Shown: positions 9,874 to 20,216, counted from the stretch's first letter. The stretch: 64,000 nt of DNA from Desulfovibrionaceae bacterium (GCA_031082225.1 JAVHLG010000004.1:42694-106693); one strand, 5' to 3'. Made by a program: numbers and translations. Notes: generated by a model from the sequence alone, not told the origin.

Positions 9874-10782
9874 GTGCCGTCCCGCGAATGCAAAGCCGAC
9901 ATCCTGCTGCTTTTGACCGCCCTCATCTGGGGGCTGGCCTTTGTGGCCCAGCGCATGGGCATGGACCATGTGGGACCGCTTACCTTCAACGGTGTGCGGT
10001 TTTTGCTCGGGGCCGCGGCGCTTTTGCCCCTGGCCCTGCGCAGCGCGGGGCAGAGCCATCCCTCGGATTTCCTGCGGACCGGACGGTACCGATGTGTCGG
10101 GCTGTGGGGCGGCCTTCTGGCTGGCGCCGCCCTTTTCGCCGGGGCCACCCTGCAGCAGGTGGGGCTGGTCTACACCACGGCGGGCAAAGCCGGATTCATC
10201 ACCGGGCTGTATGTGGTCATCGTGCCCATGATCGGCTATTTTTTCCGGCAGAAGTCCTCGCCGGGCGACTGGGTCGGGGCGCTGGCCGCCGCCGTCGGCC
10301 TGTATTTCCTTTCGGTCACCGAGGACTTGACCATGTCCTTCGGGGACGTGCTGGAGCTCGTGGGGGCCGTGTTCTGGGCCGGGCACGTCTGCCTCATCGG
10401 CTGGCTCTCGCCGCGCTTGCGGGCCACCCAGTTGGCGTGCAGCCAGTATGCGGTCTGCGGCGTGCTGAGCCTGGCCGCCGCCTTTTTCACCGAGACCATC
10501 ACGATCCAGGGCCTGTCCGGCGCGCTGTATCCCATCCTTTACGGCGGGCTTTTATCCGTGGGGCTGGCCTATACCCTTCAGGTCGTGGCCCAGCGCGACG
10601 CCAAACCGGCCCATGCCGCCATCCTGCTCAGCCTTGAGGCCGTGTTCGCGGCCCTGGCCGGATGGCTGGTCCTGGATGAATCCATGGGCTTTCGGGGACT
10701 TATGGGGTGCGCGTTGATGCTCGTCGGCATGCTGCTTTCGCAACTGTGGCCCCGCGGGGGGCGACCCCAGGCGGCCGGATAA
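9874..10782 (+). CDS. DMT superfamily transporter (EamA)
   Basis: Two EamA-like repeats; GTG start chosen at the ADILLLLTALIWGLAFVAQR N-terminus. Confidence 0.88.
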   Translation: MPSRECKADILLLLTALIWGLAFVAQRMGMDHVGPLTFNGVRFLLGAAALLPLALRSAGQSHPSDFLRTGRYRCVGLWGGLLAGAALFAGATLQQVGLVYTTAGKAGFITGLYVVIVPMIGYFFRQKSSPGDWVGALAAAVGLYFLSVTEDLTMSFGDVLELVGAVFWAGHVCLIGWLSPRLRATQLACSQYAVCGVLSLAAAFFTETITIQGLSGALYPILYGGLLSVGLAYTLQVVAQRDAKPAHAAILLSLEAVFAALAGWLVLDESMGFRGLMGCALMLVGMLLSQLWPRGGRPQAAG

Positions 10783-10854
10783 GGCCGGTATGATCCCGGC
10801 CGACGGTCATCGTCGGGAGGGGGAATGGGAGATGACGGCGGGGAGGGGCAGGGA

Positions 10855-11004
10855 CTACAGACGGCCGTCCTTTTCGCGTTCCTTGGCCTGGTCGAAGTCG
10901 ATGCGCAGTTGCTTTTTTTTCCGCTCACGCACCTGGAAGGTCAGCCTGGCCCCGAGGTAGAAACAGACCCCGATGGCCACGGCCCAGACGATATAGGAGA
11001 GCAC
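10855..11004 (-). CDS. Small single-TM membrane protein
   Basis: VLSYIVWAVAIGVCFYLGARLTFQVRERKKKQLRIDFDQAKEREKDGRL from a GTG start. Confidence 0.5.
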   Translation of the reverse strand: MLSYIVWAVAIGVCFYLGARLTFQVRERKKKQLRIDFDQAKEREKDGRL

Positions 11005-11308
11005 GGGTAATCTCCTCAGCGCCGCGCGGACGCGAAGGCCGGAAGAAGGCCGGGCTTGCCGCATGGCAAAACGCCCATGCGGACGGGGCAGGACACGCGG
11101 CGACGCCGCATGGCCCGCTGGGGGCAGGGGGAGGACTCTCCGGCCCTGGGCGATGGATCCGAAGGTGTCATGCGCCGTCTTGCGGATGCCCCGGACCGCT
11201 CATGTGCGCCATGCCACGCCAGGGACATTCCCATACAGTGTTTGCCGACGGGTACGGCAAGGTCAACACGGACGCGACGTCGGCTGGCCACATTATGCCA
11301 GCCGGGGG

Positions 11309-12679
11309 TCAGCCCCCGGCCTTGCAGAGGTTCTCCTTGCGCGCGGTTTCCAGAAGTTCGCAGTCGCCGAAGGTACAGGCCTTCTGGTAATCCTCGCACA
11401 TGGGACCGTATTGCTTGAGGTGGAAATAGGTATAGCCGCGCCCCTTGTAGTAGTCGGCCTCTTTTGGTCCCAGGGAAATGGCCTTGTTGTAGTCCTCGAG
11501 GGCCTTGTCGAAATGTCCGGCCCGCGTGTGGCTCAATCCCCGCATGGAATAGGCCAGGGCAAAAGACTGATTGCGCTCAATGGCCTGGGTGTAGTCCTCA
11601 ATGGCCCGGGTGTAGAGCTTCATGTAGTAGAAGGCGTGTCCCCGGCTGGCATAGTAGTCGGCCCGGTTGGGGTTGAGCTTGATGGCCCGGTCGAACTGCT
11701 CGATGGCCTTTTGATATTTGTTTTGCTTGCCAAGCTCGTTGCCTTTCTCGAAATAGCCTTCGGCGTCGGTTGGGGAGCCGGTCTCGGGCTCGGCCGCAGC
11801 AGGGGCGGGCGCGTCTCCGGGCGGCGGCGTCTGGGCGGCCGGGGTTTCCTGGGCCGCGTCGGGTTCGGGTTCCGGCAGGTCCGCGACCTCCTCCGACGCT
11901 TTCGGCGGCGGGGCCTTGTCGGCGGGGGCGGCGGGAGCCGTCGCCTGTCCGGACGGGATGGTCAGTTGCGCCCCTGCGAGGACCTTTCCGGAGGCGGCGG
12001 AGGGGTTGAGGCGCTGGATGGCCTCGATGGTCGTGCCGTAGCGGGCGGCGATGGAGGCCAGGGTCTCGCCGCGCTTGACCTTGTGGCGCACCGTGGGGGC
12101 GGCCGCCTCCTTTTTGGCCTCGGGCCGGGATTCGGCTTTTTCGGCCTTGGGCGATGCGCCTGAAGGGGACTTGAGAACCTGTCCCACCTTAAGCTTGCGC
12201 GGATCGAGGTTGCCGTTGGCCTTGAGCAGATCGGGCACGGAAACGCCCAGTTTGGCGGCTATGCCTTGCGGGGTGTCGCCCTTTTGGACGGTATAGGCGC
12301 CGCCGGACGTAGCGGCCGGGGCCTTTTCTTCGGCGGGCTTGGCCTTTTTTTCCTCTGCAGCCTTGGTCTTTTCCTGAGCGGCGGAGGGTTTTTTCGAGGC
12401 GCTGTCGTCCTTGCCGGGCGTGGATGCGGCGGTTTTCTCCTGGGACTTGGCGCCGGGGATGGTGATTTCCTGTCCCACGCGCAGCTTTTTTGGATCCAGC
12501 CCGGGGTTGGCCTTCAGCAGTTCCTGGGTGGAGATGCCGTGTTTATTGGCGATGCCGCCCGGGGTGTCGCCGGACTTGACCGCATAGGCCTGGACGCTCG
12601 AGACGGAAAAAAGGACGGGGAGGGTGAAAAGGGGCATGGTGAAGGCACAAAAAGCGAGAATCCGGAAAATACGGGGCAT
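11309..12679 (-). CDS. Secreted protein with three LysM domains and TPRs
   Basis: Signal peptide; repeated YxVxxGDTxxxIAxKxGxxxxxLLxxN; C-terminal TPRs. Confidence 0.92.
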   Translation of the reverse strand: MPRIFRILAFCAFTMPLFTLPVLFSVSSVQAYAVKSGDTPGGIANKHGISTQELLKANPGLDPKKLRVGQEITIPGAKSQEKTAASTPGKDDSASKKPSAAQEKTKAAEEKKAKPAEEKAPAATSGGAYTVQKGDTPQGIAAKLGVSVPDLLKANGNLDPRKLKVGQVLKSPSGASPKAEKAESRPEAKKEAAAPTVRHKVKRGETLASIAARYGTTIEAIQRLNPSAASGKVLAGAQLTIPSGQATAPAAPADKAPPPKASEEVADLPEPEPDAAQETPAAQTPPPGDAPAPAAAEPETGSPTDAEGYFEKGNELGKQNKYQKAIEQFDRAIKLNPNRADYYASRGHAFYYMKLYTRAIEDYTQAIERNQSFALAYSMRGLSHTRAGHFDKALEDYNKAISLGPKEADYYKGRGYTYFHLKQYGPMCEDYQKACTFGDCELLETARKENLCKAGG

Positions 12680-12967
12680 ATGTCCACCTTGGTGACGACG
12701 AGGAGTTCAAGTCCGAAAAGGAGCCAGGACGACAAAACATCAAGGTGGGGACTGTAGACGTTTACGGAAAAAGGGGCAACTTTTTTTAGAGTGTTCGGTA
12801 TTTCAGTGTGTTGGGTGCTGATTTGGGAGCCCTCCGGGTGCGTGGGGTTTCCCGGGGGCGGTTTTCCCCGGCCGGACAGGGAAGCGGGCCGACGTCTTGC
12901 CCCAAACCTCCGGACAGGGTATGTTCCATGGAAACCATCGGAAACCCGGAACAAAGAGAGTTGTGCT

Positions 12968-13612
12968 ATGTCACTGGTGGTCAAGGCGCACGGCGACATT
13001 GAGCAGGTTCTCGTCACCTCGTTGCCCAAAGCCTTCGTGTCCAAGGTCTTCCGCCATTGCTGGGGAAAAAACAACACGCCCTATTTCGCAGGCAACTGTT
13101 TCAAGGGCGTGCTGTATTTCGACGAGCGCATGGCCGCCGCATTCGCCCGGGAGTCCGGGATGGAATGGAACGGCTGGCTGGCCTTGTCGAAGCACCTGCA
13201 CCTGATAGCGGCGGTCTTTGAGAGCGGCCTGGAACTGACTGCGTCCTGCCGGACCGGGGAGACCATCCTCGGGACCACGTCCCTGGCCGTCAGCTCCCAA
13301 TCCCACGCCTTCGCCACGGTGGCCGGATACATAGGGGATGACCAGGTTGCGGCGCTTCTGGGATCCGTGGACAAAGGGGCCATGGTGTTCACCCTGCCGG
13401 ACTTCGAAGGGGAGTTTGATCCCGACAGGCTCACGGCCCAGGTCACCCGGCTTGACGACTTTTTTTTCGAGGACGGCCTGCTGACCGGGCTTTTCTACGA
13501 CGGCCGGGAGATGTCCATGGAGATGGGCGACAGCCGGGGGATGAGCATGATCGATCCGGTCCTGATCGGCGCCGACGGGACACGTCTCGACATGTATGAT
13601 TTTACGGCCTAA
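12968..13612 (+). CDS. Hypothetical protein
   Basis: Intact ORF with coherent coding character; ATG at 12968 chosen. Confidence 0.6.
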   Translation: MSLVVKAHGDIEQVLVTSLPKAFVSKVFRHCWGKNNTPYFAGNCFKGVLYFDERMAAAFARESGMEWNGWLALSKHLHLIAAVFESGLELTASCRTGETILGTTSLAVSSQSHAFATVAGYIGDDQVAALLGSVDKGAMVFTLPDFEGEFDPDRLTAQVTRLDDFFFEDGLLTGLFYDGREMSMEMGDSRGMSMIDPVLIGADGTRLDMYDFTA

Positions 13613-13845
13613 TGTCGTGGCATCGAAACCGGTGTGTCCGAATACTAATGGTAACACCATGGAATATTTTGTTTATTTTTAGAAATACGTCCGCATTTTT
13701 TAAGGGACAAGGCACGGGGCGGCGTCTTGCATGAGGTGAACGACCGGCCGGAACACGAAGGGGCCGGGGAGACGGCGCAACCGGTCTGCCCGTTCACCCG
13801 GTCGTGCCCGCTTCTGGCTGAAATCCAGTGGAAAGGCCCGCGACC

Positions 13846-14211
13846 ATGAAAACCATTTTGGTCATCGACGACGATGCAACCATCCGGGGCGTTGTGCGGC
13901 TGTACCTTGAGACCGAGGGGCATGTGGTGCTCGAGGCCACGGACGGCAAGGCTGGCATGCGTCTTTTTCACGCCAACCCGGTGGATCTGGTGATCCTCGA
14001 CATCTTCATGCCGGAAAAAGACGGCATCGAGACCATCCAGGAGATCCGCGAGGCAGGGAACTGCAAGGTGTTGGCCATCTCCGGCGGGTCGCCCACCATG
14101 GGCATGGATTTTTTGCACCACGCCAAGGCCTTCGGGGCCAACGACATCCTGGTCAAACCGTTTAGCGAAAGCGAACTTCTGGACACCGTGCGCCGTCTGA
14201 CGCAGGGCTGA
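13846..14211 (+). CDS. Single-domain response regulator
   Basis: MKTILVIDDDATIRG...VDLVILDIFMPEKDGIETI...DILVKPFS receiver motifs. Confidence 0.95.
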   Translation: MKTILVIDDDATIRGVVRLYLETEGHVVLEATDGKAGMRLFHANPVDLVILDIFMPEKDGIETIQEIREAGNCKVLAISGGSPTMGMDFLHHAKAFGANDILVKPFSESELLDTVRRLTQG

Positions 14212-14527
14212 GGCCCGCCCCTGTCCGGGCGTCGTCCCCGGCCGCCCCGCTCCGGGGGGCGTGGCGCAGGGCAAGGCCCGGAATCTCGTGCGCGGCGGCG
14301 GCCACAAAGTCCAACACCTCCAGCCGAGCCGTGGGCGCGAAAAGCAGACGCACCACGGCGGCATAGCGGTCCACCACGGTCATGCACGCCAGATGGCCGT
14401 AGCCCTCCAGCAAAAAACGCAGAAGTCCCACATTCGCCCCGGGCAGGGACAGATACAGCCGGTCCGACTCCCCGGGCGGCAGGTATGGCGGACGCCGCCG
14501 TTTCCCCCGACTCACAGGATCTCGCAT
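14162..14527 (-). CDS. DUF4911-like protein
   Basis: DRLYLSLPGANVGLLRFLLEGYGHLACMTVVDRYAAVVRLLFAP; adjacent to M24 peptidase. Confidence 0.6.
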   Translation of the reverse strand: MRDPVSRGKRRRPPYLPPGESDRLYLSLPGANVGLLRFLLEGYGHLACMTVVDRYAAVVRLLFAPTARLEVLDFVAAAAHEIPGLALRHAPRSGAAGDDARTGAGLSPASDGARCPEVRFR

Positions 14528-15597
14528 CCGTCGTCGGTGACAAGCACCATGTATTCCCAGCGCACGCCGCCCCAGGCCGGGTCGTACAGGCCCGGCTCCA
14601 CCGTGACCACCATGCCCGGGGAAAGGCGTCCCTCGGCGTAGGGGCTCAGGCTCGGGGCCTCGTGGGTTTCCAGGCCGATGCCGTGGCCCAGGGAATGGGT
14701 GAAGGCCGCGTCCACCCCATGGGCCGCAAAGGCGTTTTTGGCCAGCATATAGGCGTCGCGGTAGGAAAGCCCGGGGCGCATGGCCGCCAGGGCCGCGTTT
14801 TGGGCCTCCTGGACCATGTCCAGGGTGCGCCGGAAGCGGTCCGACGGGGTGTCGCCGACCCAGAAGGTGCGGGTCTGGTCCGAGCAGTAGCCGTCCAGGC
14901 GGCCGCCCACGTCCACCAGGACCAGGCTTTTGTCCGTGGCCGCCTTGGGGCCGGGCACGGCGTGGGGCAGGGCGGCGTTTTCATCCACGGCCACGATGGA
15001 CGGGAAGGACAGTTCGCTGGCCCCGAACGCCCGGAAGAGCTTTTCGATCTCCCAGGCCGCCTCGGCCTCGGTGATCCCCGGGACCAGCACGTCCGGCAAC
15101 CGGGCCATGACCGCGTGGTTGACGGCGCAGGAGCGTCGCAACAGCGCAATCTCGCCCTGGTCCTTGCGCAGGCGCAGGTTTTCCACGAATCCCGTGCAGG
15201 GCACGAGGTCGATATGTTCCGAGAGCAGGGCGTGGGTGTCGTAGGACAGGCTTTTGGCCTCGAAGAGGATCTTCGCAAGACCCAGGGATTTGAAAAACTC
15301 GCCCATGGCCTGATAGCGGTTGGAGGCATAGATGAAGATGCCGTCCTCGTTCCACAGCCTGCGGGCCGCATCCAGGAACCGGGGGTCGGTCAGGAGCCTG
15401 TCCTGGCCGTTGGCCGTGACCAGGAGCATGCCCGAGGATTCGTTGCACTGGGCGTCGTGGAGTTCGAAGCCGCTCAAATAATACCGGTTGGCGGCATGGG
15501 AGACGAGCAGGGCATCATGGCCTGCAGCGGCCAGGCTGGCGCGCAGACGGTCCCGCCTGGCGGCGTACACGTGGGTGGTATCGTTGGCGTTTTCCAT
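14512..15597 (-). CDS. M24 family Xaa-Pro aminopeptidase
   Basis: VDVGGRLDGYCSDQTRTFWVG, HSLGHGIGLETHEAPSLSP, MVVTVEPGLY metallopeptidase motifs. Confidence 0.94.
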   Translation of the reverse strand: MENANDTTHVYAARRDRLRASLAAAGHDALLVSHAANRYYLSGFELHDAQCNESSGMLLVTANGQDRLLTDPRFLDAARRLWNEDGIFIYASNRYQAMGEFFKSLGLAKILFEAKSLSYDTHALLSEHIDLVPCTGFVENLRLRKDQGEIALLRRSCAVNHAVMARLPDVLVPGITEAEAAWEIEKLFRAFGASELSFPSIVAVDENAALPHAVPGPKAATDKSLVLVDVGGRLDGYCSDQTRTFWVGDTPSDRFRRTLDMVQEAQNAALAAMRPGLSYRDAYMLAKNAFAAHGVDAAFTHSLGHGIGLETHEAPSLSPYAEGRLSPGMVVTVEPGLYDPAWGGVRWEYMVLVTDDGCEIL

Positions 15598-15663
15598 GCC
15601 GGGGTTTAGCCGCTGTCGGCCCCGGCGTCAACGCCTTGCCCCGCACAACCTGCGTCCGGCCGC

Positions 15664-17037
15664 TTAATCCAGACGGTAGACCGTCTCCGGGGTTCCCACG
15701 ACCATGCGCTCGGCCCACTGGACGCCCTGCATGACCGAGTGGTCCATGTTGCCCACCTCGTATTTGAACCCCCCGAAACGCCCCCGGGAAAAGATGTCCG
15801 CCGCCTCCAGCAGGGGCTGGACCACGGCCAGGGCCGCGTCGCGTTCCAGGCACGGAATGGGATAGGCATAGTCCAGGCGGGCCTGCCAGGTGGAGACCAC
15901 CCGGTCCTGTTCGCCGGGTTCGAGCAGTCCGGCGGCCCCGAGTCCGGCCACGGCCCGCTGGATGTGGTCGGCCGGGTTCTCGGGCTTGTGCCCGGAAAAC
16001 GATACCTCGGTCATCAGCGCCCGGTGGCGGGGAAGCGTGCCGTCGGGGGCTGGGGTGTTGTTGTAGGAATAGTTGTGGAAGTTGGTGACCCGGTAAAAGG
16101 GGCAGTTGTCCTCGGGAAAATACATCCAGCATTTGGAGTCCGGGCGGTGGCCGTCGATGCCGATGCCCGCGATGAGCGCGCCGTTGTGCTTGAGCCTGGC
16201 GGCGGCCTGGCGTGCGGCGTCGGGCAGGCCCTGGGCCACGTCCAGGACGAAACGGTCCAGGGGCATGGTGGTCAGGAGCCGCTCGTAGAAAACGGTCATT
16301 CCGGCGGCGGTGCGCGCGGTCTTTGTCGCCGGGTCCACGGCCACGGTTTTCTGGCTGAGGCGCACGCGGTCGGCGAAACGCGCCGCCAGGCGGCGGTAGA
16401 TCTCGCCCGTGCCGCCCGTGAGGGGGAAGGCGAAGGTCCGGTTGGGCCCCCAGGACACGTCGTCGCGGTTGCGGATGATGTTTTCCAGCACCCGGGCCAG
16501 ATCCACCACGCTGACCCGCTCCCCGATCCAGCGGTGGGACATGGTTTCCGGGGGATGGGCCCAGACCTTGAAATTGTAGGGGAGCATGAACAGCCGGGCG
16601 ATGCCCGGGCCGAAGCTCTTCTCGATCCACTCCCGGAAATGGGCGGGAGGGCTGGCCGACGCGCCGTTTCGGGCGACGGCCAGAAGGCCCTGAACGCATT
16701 CCCAGACGAGGTCCGGGGGCAGGCGGCGGATGTTGTTCTGGAAGGGATAGGGCGTCCAGGTTCCGGCCAGCCGGATCCAGGCCTCGCGCTGATGCGTGAG
16801 GACGTGGTCGCCCAAAAGCTCGTCCAGAAGCCGGTCGAAATGCTCGAAATGGGAGAAGACCACATGGCCGCCCAGATCCCAGGTGAACCCGGCCGGGTCC
16901 GTAAAGCTGGCGGACAGGCCGCCCACATGGTCGTTTCGCTCCAGGATGAGGAAGTCGTCCTGGCCGAGTTCACGCAGTCGGTCCGCCGCGCCGAGCCCGG
17001 TGGGGCCGGCCCCGATGATCAGATATTTGACGCGCAC
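15664..17037 (-). CDS. FAD-dependent NAD(P)-binding amine oxidase/UDP-galactopyranose mutase-like protein
   Basis: VKYLIIGAGPTGLGAADRLRELG...ERNDHVGGLSASF Rossmann fold; GTG start. Confidence 0.85.
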   Translation of the reverse strand: MRVKYLIIGAGPTGLGAADRLRELGQDDFLILERNDHVGGLSASFTDPAGFTWDLGGHVVFSHFEHFDRLLDELLGDHVLTHQREAWIRLAGTWTPYPFQNNIRRLPPDLVWECVQGLLAVARNGASASPPAHFREWIEKSFGPGIARLFMLPYNFKVWAHPPETMSHRWIGERVSVVDLARVLENIIRNRDDVSWGPNRTFAFPLTGGTGEIYRRLAARFADRVRLSQKTVAVDPATKTARTAAGMTVFYERLLTTMPLDRFVLDVAQGLPDAARQAAARLKHNGALIAGIGIDGHRPDSKCWMYFPEDNCPFYRVTNFHNYSYNNTPAPDGTLPRHRALMTEVSFSGHKPENPADHIQRAVAGLGAAGLLEPGEQDRVVSTWQARLDYAYPIPCLERDAALAVVQPLLEAADIFSRGRFGGFKYEVGNMDHSVMQGVQWAERMVVGTPETVYRLD

Positions 17038-17232
17038 GGCATCCTCCGCACAGGGGTTTGCGCAGGAAATACAAGAAACGTGCCGGGAAAAAGAGAGGAG
17101 GGACGTGTCTGGCGGAAAACGGGGCACACGTCTGCCCTGTCCCCTGGACGGCCCGCAGCCGCCCGCATCGGGCCGCCCCGGGGGATTGCGGCGTCGCGAC
17201 GGACCGCGTGCGGCGTCGCGGCGGAAAAAAGT

Positions 17233-17508
17233 CTACCAGGCGGGACGTCTGGGCTTGGGGGCGCGGGGCTTGGCCTCGTTGATCTTCAGACTGCGACCTT
17301 CGTAATCCTTGCCGTTTAAGGCCTCGATGGCCGCATCGGCCTCGGCGTCGTCATCCATTTCCACAAATCCGAAGCCGCGCGGTTTGCCCGTCTCCCGGTC
17401 GGAGATGAGCTTGACCGAGGACACGGCGCCGTACTGGGCGAAAAGATCGCGAACGTTGTCTTCAGAGGCCCGGAAGGGCAGATTGCCGACATAAATGTTC
17501 TTGGACAT
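17233..17508 (-). CDS. RNA recognition motif (RRM) protein
   Basis: KNIYVGNLPF (RNP2) and KPRGFGFVEM (RNP1). Confidence 0.95.
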   Translation of the reverse strand: MSKNIYVGNLPFRASEDNVRDLFAQYGAVSSVKLISDRETGKPRGFGFVEMDDDAEADAAIEALNGKDYEGRSLKINEAKPRAPKPRRPAW

Positions 17509-18196
17509 GAGTGAAAGACTCCCTTTTCTCAAGGCATTGGCTCAGGGTCCACGGGCGAACGCCGCCGCAGATTCGCGACAAAACGGGCGTACCGCGTCCA
17601 GGCGGCTTGTCGGGCGTCGGGATTCCGTTCATGCGGCGGAGGATGCTCGCGGCGGGCGGCTTCACTGCCGTGGACGTCTGAAGGATCGGATCGCGCGCAC
17701 TATCTGCCGCCATTCCGCGACCACCGGGAAGACGACAGGATATTGGGCGAACACTTCCCCCCTAGCGCAAACGATGTGAACGGGCAAGGGGTTTGTGTTG
17801 CCGCACGGCCGATGGTGCGATTTTTTTTCATCGTCCCGGGCGTTTCCGAAAACAACAGGGCGTCCGTGAAGCGGCAAGACCGTCAGCCCACCATGCCCCG
17901 GGAGGCCATTTGCCTCTTGCACGCCACATGGGGGCGGGACATGGCGTTCATGCTCCCTGCATCCGGCCCTGGACACGGAAGATGATGCGCCAGCCAGGGG
18001 GCGGGGTACGGTGTTGTAGAGTGGAGCGCGTGGTGGTCCGGAAAAAGGCGCATGACCGATGGCCTCCATGGGGAGGGGATTTTCAGGCAACGAAGCACAG
18101 TGTCTTGTCTTTCAGGCGAAAATGGCGAATTCTCAGCCTGTGGCGGACGAAACGACAGCGGCTCGGGGGAACGCCCGGCATGGGGGAGGTGGCGCG

Positions 18197-19198
18197 GTGG
18201 ACACGGCACGCATTGTCTGGGTCGGGCGGCATCCCCTGGATGCGGGCATGCGGGCCGTTCATCCCGGGGTGGTCGTCGTGCCCCTGGAACCGCTCCAGGT
18301 GCTGTCCTTCTCCGACGTGACCCGGCTTGCGGGGGGCGTTCCGGATGTGGTGGTCTATTCGGACAAGTCCGGCCCGCCGCCGCTTTCGGGCCTCGAACGC
18401 TATCCCTGCCTGACGGTGTTCTACTGCGTGGACAGCCACATCCACGACTGGTATCCGGACTATGCCCGGGCCTTTGACCTGTGCGCCGTAAGTCTCAAGG
18501 ACCATCTGCCCCGGTTCGCCTCCCGCCTGGGATCGGAGCGGGTCATGTGGCTGCCCCCCTTTCCCCGTCTGGAGGACCGGCCGCTTCCGGCCGCAAGGAT
18601 CCACGACGTGATCTTCGTGGGCAAGGTGGACCCGGTCCTGACCCCGGGCAGGCACGCCTTTCTGGCCGAACTGCGGTCCCTCCTGCCCGGGCTGCATGTG
18701 ACCGGGGGGAACTACCGCGAACTGTTCCCCACGGCCAGGCTCGCGCTCAATGTGGCCGAGGGCGGCGACCTCAATTTCCGGGTCTTCGAGGCCCTGGCCT
18801 GCGGGGCCTGCCTTTTGACCCCCGAGGTGGGGCACGGCCAGGCGGGGCTTTTCACCCCGGGCGAACACCTGTTCACCTATCCGGCCATGGATGTCCGGGC
18901 CGTGGTCTCCCTGACGGCGGAGCTTTTGGCCGACGCGCCACGCCGGGAGCGGGTCGCCGCCGCAGGCGAGGCCCTGGTGCGTTCCCGCCATCGTCCCGAG
19001 CACCGGGCCAGGGCCCTTGTGGACTTCATCCAGGGCCACGCCCCCTTTGAGCGGCTCATCGCCAGGCGGCTGGCCACGGCCGCGTCCCTGTTCTCCCAGG
19101 TGCTTCGTCCCCTGTATCTGCACTGGGCCGAGGCCCTGCGTCCTGCGCCCGAGGCCGCCGTCTATCTGGAGATGGGCCGGGGAGGCGGGAGGGCGTAG
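18197..19198 (+). CDS. Glycosyltransferase family 1/CgeB-like protein
   Basis: Conserved NVAEGGDLNFRVFEALACGACLLTPEVGHGQAGLFTPGEHLFTY; GTG start with GGAGG upstream; alternative ATG at 18122. Confidence 0.75.
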   Translation: MDTARIVWVGRHPLDAGMRAVHPGVVVVPLEPLQVLSFSDVTRLAGGVPDVVVYSDKSGPPPLSGLERYPCLTVFYCVDSHIHDWYPDYARAFDLCAVSLKDHLPRFASRLGSERVMWLPPFPRLEDRPLPAARIHDVIFVGKVDPVLTPGRHAFLAELRSLLPGLHVTGGNYRELFPTARLALNVAEGGDLNFRVFEALACGACLLTPEVGHGQAGLFTPGEHLFTYPAMDVRAVVSLTAELLADAPRRERVAAAGEALVRSRHRPEHRARALVDFIQGHAPFERLIARRLATAASLFSQVLRPLYLHWAEALRPAPEAAVYLEMGRGGGRA

Positions 19199-19293
19199 GG
19201 CGCGCTTCGCGTCCGCGTATGGAAGAAGTCACTGAAATGCCTGACTGCGGGGGGGGGCGGGGCCACGGCCCCGGATGGCGGTCAAAAGGCGTG

Positions 19294-19689
19294 TCAGAGA
19301 CGAAAGAGCCCGGTCTGGAGCCAGCGCTCCACGCCTTGAAGATCCAGCTCTTTGAGGGCCATGGCCACCATGCGCCCAACCACGTCGTCCAGATCAATCG
19401 ACAGGCGAAATCCATTGCGATGGAATGTCTCTGTGCAGGTCCAGAAGGCGGTACGCTTGTTGCCGTCAAAAAAGAAGTGGCCCTGGGCCAGACGCAGGCA
19501 CAGGAAGGCGGCCTTGGCCGTGACCGTGGGAAGTTCGGGGCTGCCCGGAACAACGTCGTGCACCCGGGCCAGGGCATGTTCCAGGGAGCCGGGCTGCATC
19601 AGCGCGTGCCGCCCGCCGAAGCGCGTGGTCAGTCTGCGGTTGGCGTCAACGATCTCGGCCAGCGTCACACATTCGAAAGGCGTGTCCAT
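19294..19689 (-). CDS. Death-on-curing (Doc/Fic) family protein
   Basis: Doc motif HFFFDGNKRTA and Doc-like N-terminus. Confidence 0.92.
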   Translation of the reverse strand: MDTPFECVTLAEIVDANRRLTTRFGGRHALMQPGSLEHALARVHDVVPGSPELPTVTAKAAFLCLRLAQGHFFFDGNKRTAFWTCTETFHRNGFRLSIDLDDVVGRMVAMALKELDLQGVERWLQTGLFRL

Positions 19690-20216
19690 AGCTCCGCGTT
19701 CCGGGACATGTCGTCTTCGAGCCGGTCCATGACCCCGTCACGGATGCGTCCGGAAGGCGGTTCGCCGGTGTCCAGTTCGTGCTGGCGGCCGGTCAGTTCA
19801 TGCCACTCGGCGCACAGCGCCCGAAAAAGCGAGGCCAGTCCCAGGGCCTGCGCTGAGATGATCATGAGACCCAGTGCGGAAGGGGCGTGGGAGGCCTCGA
19901 AGGCCCGTTTCGCCATGGCCAGGGCGCTGGAGAAGTTGCCCGTCCAGGCCAGGGTGTTGGCGTAATTGTACAGGGCGTCACTGCTGCCGTCCGTGAGTTC
20001 CAGGACGGCCAGATGCCGGGCGTGCATGGTCTTTTCGTCGCCCAGAAGTCCGGCCACTGTCCCGAGAAGCGTCAACGACCCGATCCTGTCTGCGTCCATA
20101 AGACCCTCTGCCTGTCGCCGGATTCGCATGAGCGCGACCTCGTCGCGCCTATCGGCGATGAGGAGGGCGTTTATGGCGCGGATAAGATCGTTATACTTCG
20201 TGGCTGGAACGGGCAT
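19665..20216 (-). CDS. TPR-like hypothetical protein overlapping the doc-like gene
   Basis: MPVPATKYNDLIRAINALLIADRRDEVALMRIRR...DALYNYANTLAWTGNFSSALAMAKRAFE; 25-nt overlap with downstream doc. Confidence 0.65.
   Translation of the reverse strand: MPVPATKYNDLIRAINALLIADRRDEVALMRIRRQAEGLMDADRIGSLTLLGTVAGLLGDEKTMHARHLAVLELTDGSSDALYNYANTLAWTGNFSSALAMAKRAFEASHAPSALGLMIISAQALGLASLFRALCAEWHELTGRQHELDTGEPPSGRIRDGVMDRLEDDMSRNAELWTRLSNV

Noticed and set aside
19247-19258. G9 homopolymer as a phase-variation tract
   Set aside because: Lies between the glycosyltransferase and doc stop codons, not inside a coding frame or clear promoter.
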